Shown here one piece after another: positions 7,915 through 16,430 of a stretch of 47,469 nucleotides of DNA. The translations under genes and the position numbers were made by a program. Position 1 is the stretch's first letter; every line of letters starts with the position of its first letter. The notes beneath the pieces are model-generated. The model made no database searches. It saw only the letters and a program-made list of their open reading frames with translations, and had not been told where the DNA came from. The stretch is from Bacteroidota bacterium (lineage in GTDB: Bacteria; Bacteroidota; Bacteroidia; Chitinophagales; Chitinophagaceae), in contig JABDGS010000019.1 of NCBI GenBank assembly GCA_013285915.1, forward strand, positions 1 to 47,469, given 5' to 3'.

Positions 7915-8818
7915 GCTGCTGTTTATATGCGCAGCCATGCTTACAACAACCCAACTGCTTGCAAAAACCGATGACGGCAGTGAAAAAACCAAATCATATA
8001 CAAAATCCTATTCAATAAGTGCCAGCGATAACATTAGCATAAATAACCAGTTTGGCGAAACAAGGCTTGAAGTATGGAACAACAATGAGATAAAAGTAGA
8101 TGTTCAAATTAAGGTTAAAGCCAGTACTGAAGCTAAAGCGCAACGCTTGCTTGACGACATAACCATTGAAGATGGGAAACAGGGCGGTGGTGTATATTTT
8201 AAAACAAAGATTGAGCACGATGACGACAGGGGCGACAAGCGCGGCAATACAGAAATGCATATTGATTATGTAGTGCATTTACCTGCCAGTAACCCACTTA
8301 ACCTTGACACAAGATTTGGCGATACCTATATGCCTGATTACAGCGGGCCGGTTGATATTGAGAATAAATTTGGCAGCCTTACCGCCGGTAACCTTACTAA
8401 TGTAAAAGAGCTTGCAGTTGAGTTTGGCAAAGGCGATGTACAAAGCATGCATGGCGGCAGCTTAACAGTAAAATACTCCACTTTTACCATAGGCAAACTG
8501 AGTGGTGATATAGAAGCACGGTTTGAGTTTTGCGACGGTAGTAAAATAACCCTTGATAACGGCATAAAAAGCTTTAACCTGTATAATAATTACTCTACAG
8601 TAAAAATAAATACAAGCAAAGACCTTTCAGCAACTTTTGATATTGAAACTCATTTCGGCGATTTTTCTAACCGGAGCGACTTTAGTATAAAGGAAGATGA
8701 TGAAAGAAACAGCGATTCGCGCGGCCCAAAGTTTGATTATCACTACAGGGGAAAATCAGGCAGCGGCAATGTAATGGTTAAAGTAAGGTCTAACTTTGGA
8801 ACAACTACGTTAATGTAA
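7889..8818 (+). CDS. Exported DUF4097-like (putative adhesin fold) protein
   Basis: 309 residues, ATG at 7889 with a good AGGCGGAG in front. A signal peptide (KASRLLFICAAMLTTTQLLAKT) is followed by a repetitive beta-strand region of the DUF4097 kind: SISASDNISINNQFGETRLEVWNNNEIKVDVQIKVKAS, then short runs such as LDTRFGDTYMP, IENKFGSLTAG and VEFGKGDVQS, each with an F-G turn about every 20 residues. This is typical of a right-handed beta-solenoid. The acidic loops (DDDRGDKRG, EDDERN) are surface exposed. In Bacteroidota such genes often follow sigma/anti-sigma pairs, and the product may be the sensed or secreted element. It ends the operon; a strong terminator follows. Confidence 0.85.
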   Translation: MKTISKASRLLFICAAMLTTTQLLAKTDDGSEKTKSYTKSYSISASDNISINNQFGETRLEVWNNNEIKVDVQIKVKASTEAKAQRLLDDITIEDGKQGGGVYFKTKIEHDDDRGDKRGNTEMHIDYVVHLPASNPLNLDTRFGDTYMPDYSGPVDIENKFGSLTAGNLTNVKELAVEFGKGDVQSMHGGSLTVKYSTFTIGKLSGDIEARFEFCDGSKITLDNGIKSFNLYNNYSTVKINTSKDLSATFDIETHFGDFSNRSDFSIKEDDERNSDSRGPKFDYHYRGKSGSGNVMVKVRSNFGTTTLM

Positions 8819-8833
8819 GGCAGAGTTTATATT

Positions 8834-8877
8834 AAAAGGCAGGATAATAAATTAAAGTTATCCTGCCTTTTATTTTT
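8834..8877. terminator. Bidirectional intrinsic terminator
   Basis: A perfect 14 bp inverted repeat (AAAAGGCAGGATAA and its complement) with a 10 nt loop, followed by TTTTATTTTT on the plus strand. It ends the sigma / anti-sigma / DUF4097 operon and, read on the minus strand, also the convergent beta-barrel gene that stops at 8890. Confidence 0.9.
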
Positions 8878-8889
8878 AGCGCCACTCAT

Positions 8890-9987
8890 CTATTTAAGGA
8901 AATATGAAATACCAATTGTTGGGTAGTGCAATATTAGTTCGTATGTCCAGTCCGCTTTTATATATAAGCTATGGGTTATGGGGCACTCAATTCCAATAGC
9001 AGCGGCAAGACCAACACCAAATTGATTTTTTGGAGATGCCAAATAGCCTGCATTATCAAAGCCCCCACGTACATGCTGGTACACAAGGCTTGGCCCAACG
9101 TTTACATACGGCTGAATAATACCCTTTGAAAAATTATATTGCAAAGTAAATGGCACTTCTATAATGTCCTCCTTAAGGGTGCTTTGGGCCCAATATGGCA
9201 GGTCGTAACTCGGTGTCTTTTGCTCCAGGTGACTATAAGCCAAATAATTAATACCGATATTAATGGAGCTTTTTTTATCAATAGAAGGTGTAAGTATTTT
9301 TGCTATTAGCCGGCCGGTAAGTTCGCTGTTGCTATTGCCTAAAGTTATGCCGCCTGCATAAACGTATAACTTTAACTGCGATGCAGCCTTTTTAACAAGT
9401 AAGGTACTCGCGGTAGAGGGTGATTTACACTTATTTAGCAATTGCACATAATTTATTATTTCGCCGGCAGAATACGAAAAATTGATTAGCCGGTCTTTTA
9501 AATTATCGCAGCCCGCCGATAGAAATGACAATGTGTTTTTATAATTGCCTTCTTTTAGCAGGTCGCCCATTACTGATTGCTGGTCATCGTATAACAAGTA
9601 TAAGCTGTCATCATTTGTTTTTATCGCAAAGTATAAATAAGTATTTGCTTTAAACGTAAAAAGCCTGTAATAACCCGACAATACAGCCTGTGCAAAAACG
9701 TCGGCAGCTACACCATCACCATTTGTGTAATGTACTTCTTCAAATGAGTTACCACCATTAAAACCAAAGCCTTTTATGGTTGCTGTTGTAAGGTAGGCCG
9801 ATGCTTCGCCTCCGCTGCTTTTAGCAAATGTAACGCCTTTAAAATAGCCTAACTCATCGTCGTCTTTAAGAAAGCCTTTCGTCGTGTCGTTATTATTGTA
9901 TACAACATAACCAGTTTTGTAAGTAATTTGAGCAAGGATTGAAAGGGGTAAAAAAAACAATAGAGCAAGGGTTAAAGCGGTCTTCAT
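8890..9987 (-). CDS. Outer-membrane beta-barrel protein
   Basis: 365 residues from ATG 9987 (MKTALTLALLFFLPLSILAQ), which gives a clean signal peptide. The upstream extension to 10035 would spoil it. Residues about 20-190 are a mixed domain containing a YNNNDTTKGFLKDDDE stretch and aromatic repeats. The C-terminal 170 residues show alternating strands ending in the barrel-type signature YIKADWTYELILHYPTIGISYFLK, with internal IQPYVNVGPSLVYQH and FGVGLAAAIGIE. This fits the small Bacteroidota outer-membrane beta-barrel group with an extra periplasmic or surface domain. Function unknown. It is convergent with the DUF4097 operon across the shared terminator and divergent from kynureninase. Confidence 0.8.
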   Translation of the reverse strand: MKTALTLALLFFLPLSILAQITYKTGYVVYNNNDTTKGFLKDDDELGYFKGVTFAKSSGGEASAYLTTATIKGFGFNGGNSFEEVHYTNGDGVAADVFAQAVLSGYYRLFTFKANTYLYFAIKTNDDSLYLLYDDQQSVMGDLLKEGNYKNTLSFLSAGCDNLKDRLINFSYSAGEIINYVQLLNKCKSPSTASTLLVKKAASQLKLYVYAGGITLGNSNSELTGRLIAKILTPSIDKKSSINIGINYLAYSHLEQKTPSYDLPYWAQSTLKEDIIEVPFTLQYNFSKGIIQPYVNVGPSLVYQHVRGGFDNAGYLASPKNQFGVGLAAAIGIECPITHSLYIKADWTYELILHYPTIGISYFLK

Positions 9988-10115
9988 GTTTTTAGGTTTT
10001 AGTTGAAAAATTTTTCCTTTTATGCATTTTTGCAAAAGGGCGATAAGCGCGCAATAATAATAAAAGTGTTTTTAAATGGCGAATTTTATTTATCAGAGGC
10101 AAAAACCATTACTCA

Positions 10116-11381
10116 ATGGGTATACATTTTGACACATCCGTGGAATTTGCACAATTAATGGACTGTGAGGATGAGCTGGCTATGTTTAAACAGCAATTTT
10201 ACTTTCCGCAACACGATAACCGGGATGTAATTTATTTCTGTGGCAACTCACTGGGCCTGCAGCCAAAAAATGTTGAAGCGGCTATTAATGTTGAGTTGCA
10301 GACCTGGCGTGATATAGCAATTGAGGGCTATTTTAAAGGTGCCAATCCGTGGATGTATTATCATGAATTTATTACACCAAGCCTCGCAGAACTTGTTGGC
10401 GCCAATAAAAATGAGGTTACTGTTATGAATGCCCTAACAGTAAACCTGCATTTAATGATGCTTAGTTTTTACAGGCCAAATGCACAGCGTTATAAAATAA
10501 TGATGGAGGCCGGCGCTTTTCCATCAGACCAATATGCGGTTGAAACACAGGTAAAACATTATGGTTTTGGTCCGGCCGAGGCCATAATTGAAATTTCACC
10601 GCGTGATGGCGAAAAAATAATTCGGGAAGAAGATGTATTGGCAGCTATTGCTAAACATGGCGGGTCGTTGGCGCTGGTGCTATTTGGCGGCATTAATTAT
10701 TATACCGGCCAGCTATTTAATATTGAAAGCATAACGGCGGCAGCACATAAAGCAGGAGCCATTGCTGGCTGGGACCTTGCGCATGTAACAGGCAATGTGC
10801 CTATGCAACTGCATGCCTGGGATGTTGATTTTGCAGTTTGGTGCAGTTACAAATACCTTAATGCCGGCCCTGGCGCTGCGGGCGGCGTATTTGTGCATGA
10901 GAAACATGCTTCAGATAACAATACAGGCCGGATGGCCGGATGGTGGGGTAACGATGAGAGAATAAGATTTAAAATGGAAAAGGGGTTTATAGCCAAGCCA
11001 AATGCATCTGGCTGGAATGTTAGTACAACCCAGGTATTTAATATGGTTGCCTTAAAGGCGTCCCTTGAATTATTTGATAAGGCCGGAATAGAAAAGCTTA
11101 GGCAGAAAAGTATCCGGCTTACCGGGTACCTTGAGTTTTTATTAAATAAACTTACCAACCTTTCATTTGAAATAATTACACCTTCTTCCCCTGTTGACCG
11201 TGGGGCGCAACTATGCCTCTATTTTTCAGAAAAAGGCAAAGAAGTACACAAAAAAATGATAGAGAACGGCATTGTTGTTGACTACCGCGAGCCCGGCGTA
11301 ATACGCGTTGCCCCTGTTCCCTTATATTGCTCGTACCAGGATGTGTACAGGTTTTATGAAATTATCAATACTATTGTTTAG
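10116..11381 (+). CDS. kynU: Kynureninase
   Basis: 421 residues. PLP enzyme that splits L-kynurenine into anthranilate and alanine (or 3-hydroxykynurenine into 3-hydroxyanthranilate) in tryptophan degradation. Diagnostic segments are FCGNSLGLQPK (41-51), GWDLAH with the PLP-contacting Asp220 and His223, and the Schiff-base Lys246 in WCSYKYLNAGPG. The C-terminal DYREPGVIRVAPVPLY segment matches the family too. Length matches KynU (about 410-430). Start ATG at 10116. No kynurenine monooxygenase or formamidase lies in the window, so the rest of the pathway must be elsewhere. A train of 7 bp repeats begins right after its stop codon. Confidence 0.96.
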   Translation: MGIHFDTSVEFAQLMDCEDELAMFKQQFYFPQHDNRDVIYFCGNSLGLQPKNVEAAINVELQTWRDIAIEGYFKGANPWMYYHEFITPSLAELVGANKNEVTVMNALTVNLHLMMLSFYRPNAQRYKIMMEAGAFPSDQYAVETQVKHYGFGPAEAIIEISPRDGEKIIREEDVLAAIAKHGGSLALVLFGGINYYTGQLFNIESITAAAHKAGAIAGWDLAHVTGNVPMQLHAWDVDFAVWCSYKYLNAGPGAAGGVFVHEKHASDNNTGRMAGWWGNDERIRFKMEKGFIAKPNASGWNVSTTQVFNMVALKASLELFDKAGIEKLRQKSIRLTGYLEFLLNKLTNLSFEIITPSSPVDRGAQLCLYFSEKGKEVHKKMIENGIVVDYREPGVIRVAPVPLYCSYQDVYRFYEIINTIV

Positions 11382-11440
11382 TGAGTTTAAAATTCAGGTT
11401 TGAAGCTTAAAGTTTGAGACTTGAATACAAAGGTTTGAAG
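11382..11440 (+). repeat. Heptad-phased tandem repeat after kynU
   Basis: Eight successive 7 bp units start at the base after the kynU stop. Examples are AGGTTTG (twice), AAGTTTG and AAGCTTA. The phase of exactly 7 is kept for about 56 bp although the units are degenerate. The same kind of unit (TTTGAAA, TTTAAAG) is seen on the minus strand near 44241. Confidence 0.75.
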
Positions 11441-11470
11441 AGGCATAACGCGCCTGAAAACGTATCGTTC

Positions 11471-11505
11471 CAGGATTCACGATTGACTATTCCCGTTTCA
11501 CGTCC
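11471..11505 (-). repeat. Heptad-phased tandem repeat after lptD (AATCGTG family)
   Basis: Read on the minus strand, five exact 7 bp units, including AAACGGG, AATAGTC and AATCGTG, begin at the base directly after the lptD stop codon and run in the sense orientation of lptD. The same family occurs at 20909, 33066 and 41473. Confidence 0.78.
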
Positions 11506-14214
11506 TCAATACGTTGCAAATGACCTTGTTCTGTTGATCTTCAAATCACGCAATATTCCGGATTTTGGATTAAGAACGATGCTGAATGATTTATACGTCC
11601 CAAGCTGAAGGTTGATGGCCATTTGCCAGCAATGCATTTCACGGGTAAGAAAAACATTTACAGTCTGAATTTTTAATGTCCGGAAATCAAAATATGTTCC
11701 GCCACCCAGCTTCCATTTTGGTGAAAGACTAAAATCTCCGTTCACATTTACATTTGAGCTTACCTGGGTGTAATAATTACGCAGATCAAGGGTGCGTAAG
11801 CGTGCAAAATTTATAGCAAGCGACAATTGTAATGTCCACGGTATATTAAAATCAACAAACTCAGATGGGTTTTGCCGCACATAATCCAGTTGCCGCTGTT
11901 GTTCATCAGGTGTCAGGGTTTGGTCGGCTTGTATTCGGTCCTGATCGCTCTTTCCATCTTTTGCCTTGCTTTTAAATGATGTAGACAGGGCAAAATTGCC
12001 GCCGGTAAAACGGCCCAGGCTGCCTTTGCCCCACAGGAAGTTATTAACGCGGTTGCCAAAGCTGTCAACACCGTAAGGATCAACAGTGGCACTGCCGGTA
12101 ATATTAACATTGCCAAATAATGTGCTGCGCAGGTTAAATGTTAAAGGCGACCAGTTAAGGCTATCACCCGGTGCTATAAGGTTGTAGCCGCCGGTTACGC
12201 CAAATCCATCAATAAGGCGTACTTTTTTAGTGCTGTCGCTCCCAGCTGTGGTGTCGCCACCTTTGCTCCGCACCTTCATTTCAAGCAGGTTATCAATGCC
12301 AAATGTTATACCGCCAAACCTGCCCGGCGAAAATGCGCCTATTACACCTCCGTTAAGTTTTGAATAGCCAGCTTTATGCCCCAGCGCATCAACCTGTACA
12401 CTATCGTTATAAGCCCCTGTAAAATCGGGTTGGTAACTAAGGCTTATAAAAGGTTTAACCTCATGCCGTATAGCGGCAACAGCGCCGTGCTTAAATTTAA
12501 ATGTACCAAACAGGCGCGTATTAACAGCAAAAGCAAAGCTTGCCTGCCGCTCCATAAAAAAGCCTCGTTTTATTTTTGACAGCAGTGTATCCCGCTTACT
12601 ATCCCATGTTTTTAATATTTCCTGCCCAAACCATCTTTCTTCGTAAGAAATAGAGGGGGAAGCAAGAAATGGGCCCAAAGCAGGCAATGTTAAAGTTATG
12701 GGTATGCGGTGGTCAAAACCCCACATGGCAGTATCCAGCAGTTTGTGAAAATTAAAAATGGAATCGTAAAATGATAGCTGGTTAAGTGCTGTACCGCTGT
12801 ATGAAATACCGAGTTTTTGATACCATTTTTGCGGCCCCACCTGGTCTTTCTTTTGAAAAGGGTAAATAGTGCTTGCGGTAAACGTTACAGTAGGCGCCTG
12901 TATATTTATAAGACCAAGATTGTTATTCTGGTTATGGTTGGCGGCTATATTAAGTATGTATTTACCCTGGTCCCAGGTTTTGCCATAAGTTATAGACGAA
13001 GCCAGCTGGTTATCGTAGTTACGGAATGCATTGTCTGGAAGGTATTTATTAAATTTTGTACTGCCTGCCCTTACGCTGGCTGAAAATGTTGTACCTGGTC
13101 TTGCCCGTTGATCAGTAGAGTGGTTCCATGTAATAAAAAAACTGCTGGATTGGGTAAATTCTTCCGGCGACAGCCCCGACGTATTGAGCGATTTTGTTTT
13201 TTGTATAGATAGGTCAAGCGTGCCGCGATAGGCATATCGCTTATAATAGTCAGGTTTTATGTCAAGGTTCCAGCCACCGTAGGTATAAATATTTGCACGG
13301 GTGGTAATATCCCAGTTATCATTCAGCACCTTATAGTAGCCTAGGCCTTCAAGGCCCAACCCCAACGAGTAGTTATTGGTAAATTGCGGTGGTAAAAAAC
13401 CTGAATGCCTGCCCCGTTCCAGCGGAAAAATACCGAAGGGTATAATTATGGGTATCGGTACCCCTTCAAATGATGGCATGGTAGGGCCGGTAACTGCAAT
13501 TTTATCGTTTACTATCTTCATTTTGCGGGTAATAAAGGCGTAGTGCGGTGTATCAAGATTGCAGGTGGTAAACCTTGAGCGATAAGCAAACTCTGTGTTC
13601 TGGTTTATTTTTTTTACTGCCTGCGCATAAATAAACATTTCACCCTCTTTGTAATAAGTGTTTTTTGTAAGGGCCCGCCCGTTTTTTATATTGTACTTTA
13701 TGGTATCGCTTGTTGATTCTGAACCATTCTGCACAATTTTAGGCAGGTCTAACGGATTATGGCCTGTATCCAGCCCCCCATAAGCAGTTATAAGCGATGT
13801 TGCCTGGTTGTACTTTATTGTGCCTGCATCAAGGTTGGCATCTTTATCTTTTACATGGGCTTTGCCATACAGGTAAAATTGCTTTGTGGGTATGATAAGC
13901 ACGGCTGAATCTTCAGCCTTATACTCAATCGGGGCATCTAACGAATCTTTGGATATGGTTAGGCTGTCAATCGTTACACGTTTCAGGCTGTCGTTATGGG
14001 TAGTGTCTGCCAATCTTTTATGTGCCGTATCGTTTCCCGTTGAGTCCAGCTTAGCCGCGGTTGGTTTTGTTGTATCCCCGTCTTGTGTTAATGATTTGAA
14101 AAAAACTTCAAAATGCTTACCCTTCGCATCTATTTGATACGTTATAATTATCAGCAAGATGACAATTAGCCCGGATAGTATATTTTTTGCAGTAACTTTA
14201 CGGTTAGACGCCAT
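11506..14214 (-). CDS. lptD: LptD-like LPS-assembly outer-membrane protein
   Basis: 902 residues, ATG at 14214. An N-terminal hydrophobic segment (about 11-30) serves as signal or anchor. It is followed by a low-complexity Asp/Thr-rich linker. An OstA/LptA-like jellyroll part then contains KQFYLYGKAHVKDKDANLDAGTIKYNQATSLITAYG at about 110-145. The long C-terminal region (from about residue 230) begins PSFEGVPIPIIIPFGIFPLERGRHSGFLPPQF, the conserved entry to the LptD barrel, and continues as amphipathic strands to the end. LptD inserts lipopolysaccharide into the outer leaflet. No LptE gene is next to it. It is divergent from the cell-wall amidase with 72 bp between the starts. Confidence 0.88.
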   Translation of the reverse strand: MASNRKVTAKNILSGLIVILLIIITYQIDAKGKHFEVFFKSLTQDGDTTKPTAAKLDSTGNDTAHKRLADTTHNDSLKRVTIDSLTISKDSLDAPIEYKAEDSAVLIIPTKQFYLYGKAHVKDKDANLDAGTIKYNQATSLITAYGGLDTGHNPLDLPKIVQNGSESTSDTIKYNIKNGRALTKNTYYKEGEMFIYAQAVKKINQNTEFAYRSRFTTCNLDTPHYAFITRKMKIVNDKIAVTGPTMPSFEGVPIPIIIPFGIFPLERGRHSGFLPPQFTNNYSLGLGLEGLGYYKVLNDNWDITTRANIYTYGGWNLDIKPDYYKRYAYRGTLDLSIQKTKSLNTSGLSPEEFTQSSSFFITWNHSTDQRARPGTTFSASVRAGSTKFNKYLPDNAFRNYDNQLASSITYGKTWDQGKYILNIAANHNQNNNLGLINIQAPTVTFTASTIYPFQKKDQVGPQKWYQKLGISYSGTALNQLSFYDSIFNFHKLLDTAMWGFDHRIPITLTLPALGPFLASPSISYEERWFGQEILKTWDSKRDTLLSKIKRGFFMERQASFAFAVNTRLFGTFKFKHGAVAAIRHEVKPFISLSYQPDFTGAYNDSVQVDALGHKAGYSKLNGGVIGAFSPGRFGGITFGIDNLLEMKVRSKGGDTTAGSDSTKKVRLIDGFGVTGGYNLIAPGDSLNWSPLTFNLRSTLFGNVNITGSATVDPYGVDSFGNRVNNFLWGKGSLGRFTGGNFALSTSFKSKAKDGKSDQDRIQADQTLTPDEQQRQLDYVRQNPSEFVDFNIPWTLQLSLAINFARLRTLDLRNYYTQVSSNVNVNGDFSLSPKWKLGGGTYFDFRTLKIQTVNVFLTREMHCWQMAINLQLGTYKSFSIVLNPKSGILRDLKINRTRSFATY

Positions 14215-14286
14215 ACATGTAAAAACAAATGTAGGGCTTAAAGGATAAATGATTTGTGAAGAATAATATTTTAACGACTTGTAACT

Positions 14287-15231
14287 ATGTTTAGAAAATT
14301 TCTTTTTGTTTCTGTTAGCACCCTTCTCCTATGTACTCTAACATCCTTTACAACAAACACCAATAATATACGCAAGCCCAGGCTGCAGCAACACTTATTA
14401 CGTACCATTATAATTGATGCCGGCCACGGAGGCCCTGATATAGGCGCGGTAGGTGATTACAGCAACGAAGCTGATATTACCCTGGCCGTTGCTTTAAAAC
14501 TGGGCAAAAAGATTGAAGACTCTCTGCCTGACTGCAAGATAATTTACACCCGCACCACCCATGAATTGCCCGGCGGGCTACAGGACCATAATGCAGCTAA
14601 CAGGTTAAGGGCAAAAATTGCGAATGAATCCCACGGCGATCTGTTTATTTCAATACACGTTAACGACCTTGCGCACCCGTATAACAAAGAAGTTGTGGGC
14701 CACCGTACCGAAACCTACTACAAAGGCAAGGGCGCGAAAAGAACAAAGCACACCCGTGAAGTGCCCATAATTAAATACACCAAGCTGCCTGGCGTACAAA
14801 CAGGTACCGAAACATATATTTGGGCTGTTGGCAAAAACGAACAAAAAAAAGAATTTGTAAACCAGAATGAGGAGGAATTGTATGGTGAAAAAACCGACAG
14901 CAATTACCAATACTTCGACAGCCCGGAATCAAAAATATTAGCATCACTCCGCACCCAAAAATATTTTAACAACAGCAGGCTTATAGCAGGTTATGTTCAG
15001 GATGAGTTTGAAGACCTGGGGCGAAAAAACCTGGGTGTTAAGCAACGCGACTGGGAGGGCATTTGGGTACTACAGGCAACCGCCATGCCCAGTATTTTGG
15101 TTGAAACCGGCTTTATTTGCACTCCATCGGAGGAAGAATATCTTAACAGCGAAAAAGGCCAGGACGAAACAGCAAATTGCATTTACAACGCCATTATACG
15201 TTACCGCCAAAACCTGGAAGGCGGAAGGTAA
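14287..15231 (+). CDS. N-acetylmuramoyl-L-alanine amidase (Amidase_3)
   Basis: 314 residues, ATG at 14287. The hydrophobic leader MFRKFLFVSVSTLLLCTLTSF is a signal peptide. The zinc amidase motifs are in order: IIIDAGHGGPDIGAVG (zinc His), YSNEADITL (zinc Glu), DLFISIHVNDL (zinc His), and the catalytic Glu in PSILVETGFICTPSEEEYL. A long insertion from about residue 125 to 205, rich in Lys and Glu, separates the SIHVN motif from the C-terminal half, as in many Bacteroidota AmiC-like enzymes. It cleaves the amide bond between muramic acid and the stem peptide in the periplasm. It is divergent from lptD; the pairing of two envelope-biogenesis genes suggests shared control. Confidence 0.93.
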   Translation: MFRKFLFVSVSTLLLCTLTSFTTNTNNIRKPRLQQHLLRTIIIDAGHGGPDIGAVGDYSNEADITLAVALKLGKKIEDSLPDCKIIYTRTTHELPGGLQDHNAANRLRAKIANESHGDLFISIHVNDLAHPYNKEVVGHRTETYYKGKGAKRTKHTREVPIIKYTKLPGVQTGTETYIWAVGKNEQKKEFVNQNEEELYGEKTDSNYQYFDSPESKILASLRTQKYFNNSRLIAGYVQDEFEDLGRKNLGVKQRDWEGIWVLQATAMPSILVETGFICTPSEEEYLNSEKGQDETANCIYNAIIRYRQNLEGGR

Positions 15232-15232
15232 A

Positions 15233-15262
15233 ACAGGGGTTTCCAGTTTCCAGTTTAAAATT
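15233..15262 (+). repeat. Short heptad repeat after the amidase gene
   Basis: Two exact copies of TTTCCAG followed by TTTAAAA, all in 7 bp phase, begin within 9 nt of the amidase stop codon. The region to 15315 is otherwise plain convergent intergenic DNA. Confidence 0.5.
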
Positions 15263-15315
15263 TTGGTGGAGAATGGATTACCCAAAGATTGAAGAAAGGG
15301 GTTTGCGTACACGGA

Positions 15316-16305
15316 TCATTTCATTTTACCTGCAATCACGTTCACTGCTGTTTTGTACCCATTACGCAAAACCGATACCTGCCTTCGGGCACCAATCATA
15401 TTCTGTTGCAGCAGCTTGTGAAGATCATCAACTGAACCTACTGGTTTATCATCAAACGCAACAATGATATCCCCGGTCCGTAATTCGTTGTTATAAACAT
15501 CAGCATCAGCAATTTTCTCAAAAATATATACTCCTGTTTTCTTTTGCAGTTTGTTTACCGCTACAATTCTTTCTGTAAGGTTAACCATTTGTCCTGCTAT
15601 ACCCAGGTAAGCCCTGTTTATCCTGCCCTCCATGATTATTTTACCCGCGATAAAGGATGACAGGTTAGCAGATACCGCAAAACACAAACCCTGTGCTGAT
15701 GGTATGGTAGCAGTATTAACACCAATCACATTACCAGCCGAATCAACCAGCGGTCCACCTGAATTACCCGGGTTTAAAGCTGCATCAGTTTGTATAACAT
15801 CGTCAATCAGCCTGCCATTTTTGGCGCGCAAAGTTCGCCCAAGCGCACTTACCACACCAGCAGTCACAGTGTATTGCAACCCGAGCGGGTTGCCAATAGC
15901 TACGGCAATCTGGCCCGCCTGCAATTCATCTGAATTAGCGAACGACAATGCCTTTAAATTACTATCATAAATCTTAAGTACCGCAATATCTGTTGAAGCG
16001 TCAGCCCCTTTTAATTCGCCCTGCAATTCACGGCCATCGCTAAATAGCACGGTTATTTTTTCAGCATCTTCAATTACATGGTGGTTAGTAACAATATACC
16101 CGTCTGACGAAATAACAAAGCCAGAGCCGGATGATTGCGCGGCAACTTGTTTATTAGTACGCGGATCTTTCACCTTTTTCTCAACCTGTATATGCACAAC
16201 AGATTGCGAAACCCTTGCGGCCACACCTGTAATAGTTTTTGAATAGGCGTCTAAAATTTGGGCATCTTTATTTTCGTAACCCACAAACTCAATAATATTT
16301 TCCAT
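15316..16305 (-). CDS. HtrA/DegP-like serine protease without signal peptide
   Basis: 329 residues from ATG 16305 (MENIIEFVGYENKDAQ). A TTG two codons upstream is less likely. Trypsin-like protease domain with His76 (TNHHVI), Asp106 (STDIAV) and Ser182 in PGNSGGP, so the triad is complete. One PDZ domain follows (YLGIAGQMVNL to the C-terminus, with GVYIFEKIADAD and LRTGDIIVAFDDKPV). DegP-type proteins normally carry a signal peptide or membrane anchor. None is visible here, so this enzyme would be cytoplasmic unless the true start lies elsewhere; the 5' region has no leader-like frame. Length is near the 1-PDZ DegS/HhoA class. It is divergent from the serine hydrolase. Confidence 0.9.
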   Translation of the reverse strand: MENIIEFVGYENKDAQILDAYSKTITGVAARVSQSVVHIQVEKKVKDPRTNKQVAAQSSGSGFVISSDGYIVTNHHVIEDAEKITVLFSDGRELQGELKGADASTDIAVLKIYDSNLKALSFANSDELQAGQIAVAIGNPLGLQYTVTAGVVSALGRTLRAKNGRLIDDVIQTDAALNPGNSGGPLVDSAGNVIGVNTATIPSAQGLCFAVSANLSSFIAGKIIMEGRINRAYLGIAGQMVNLTERIVAVNKLQKKTGVYIFEKIADADVYNNELRTGDIIVAFDDKPVGSVDDLHKLLQQNMIGARRQVSVLRNGYKTAVNVIAGKMK

Positions 16306-16430
16306 ATCCAACTATATCCAATAATTTACCAAACTAATTTTACTGTCATTGTGGCGCATTGGGGCACAAAATAGCACTGCGCAATAGTTTAGCTTGCAAA
16401 AACGTATCTTGTAATCAATTTAACCAGCTT

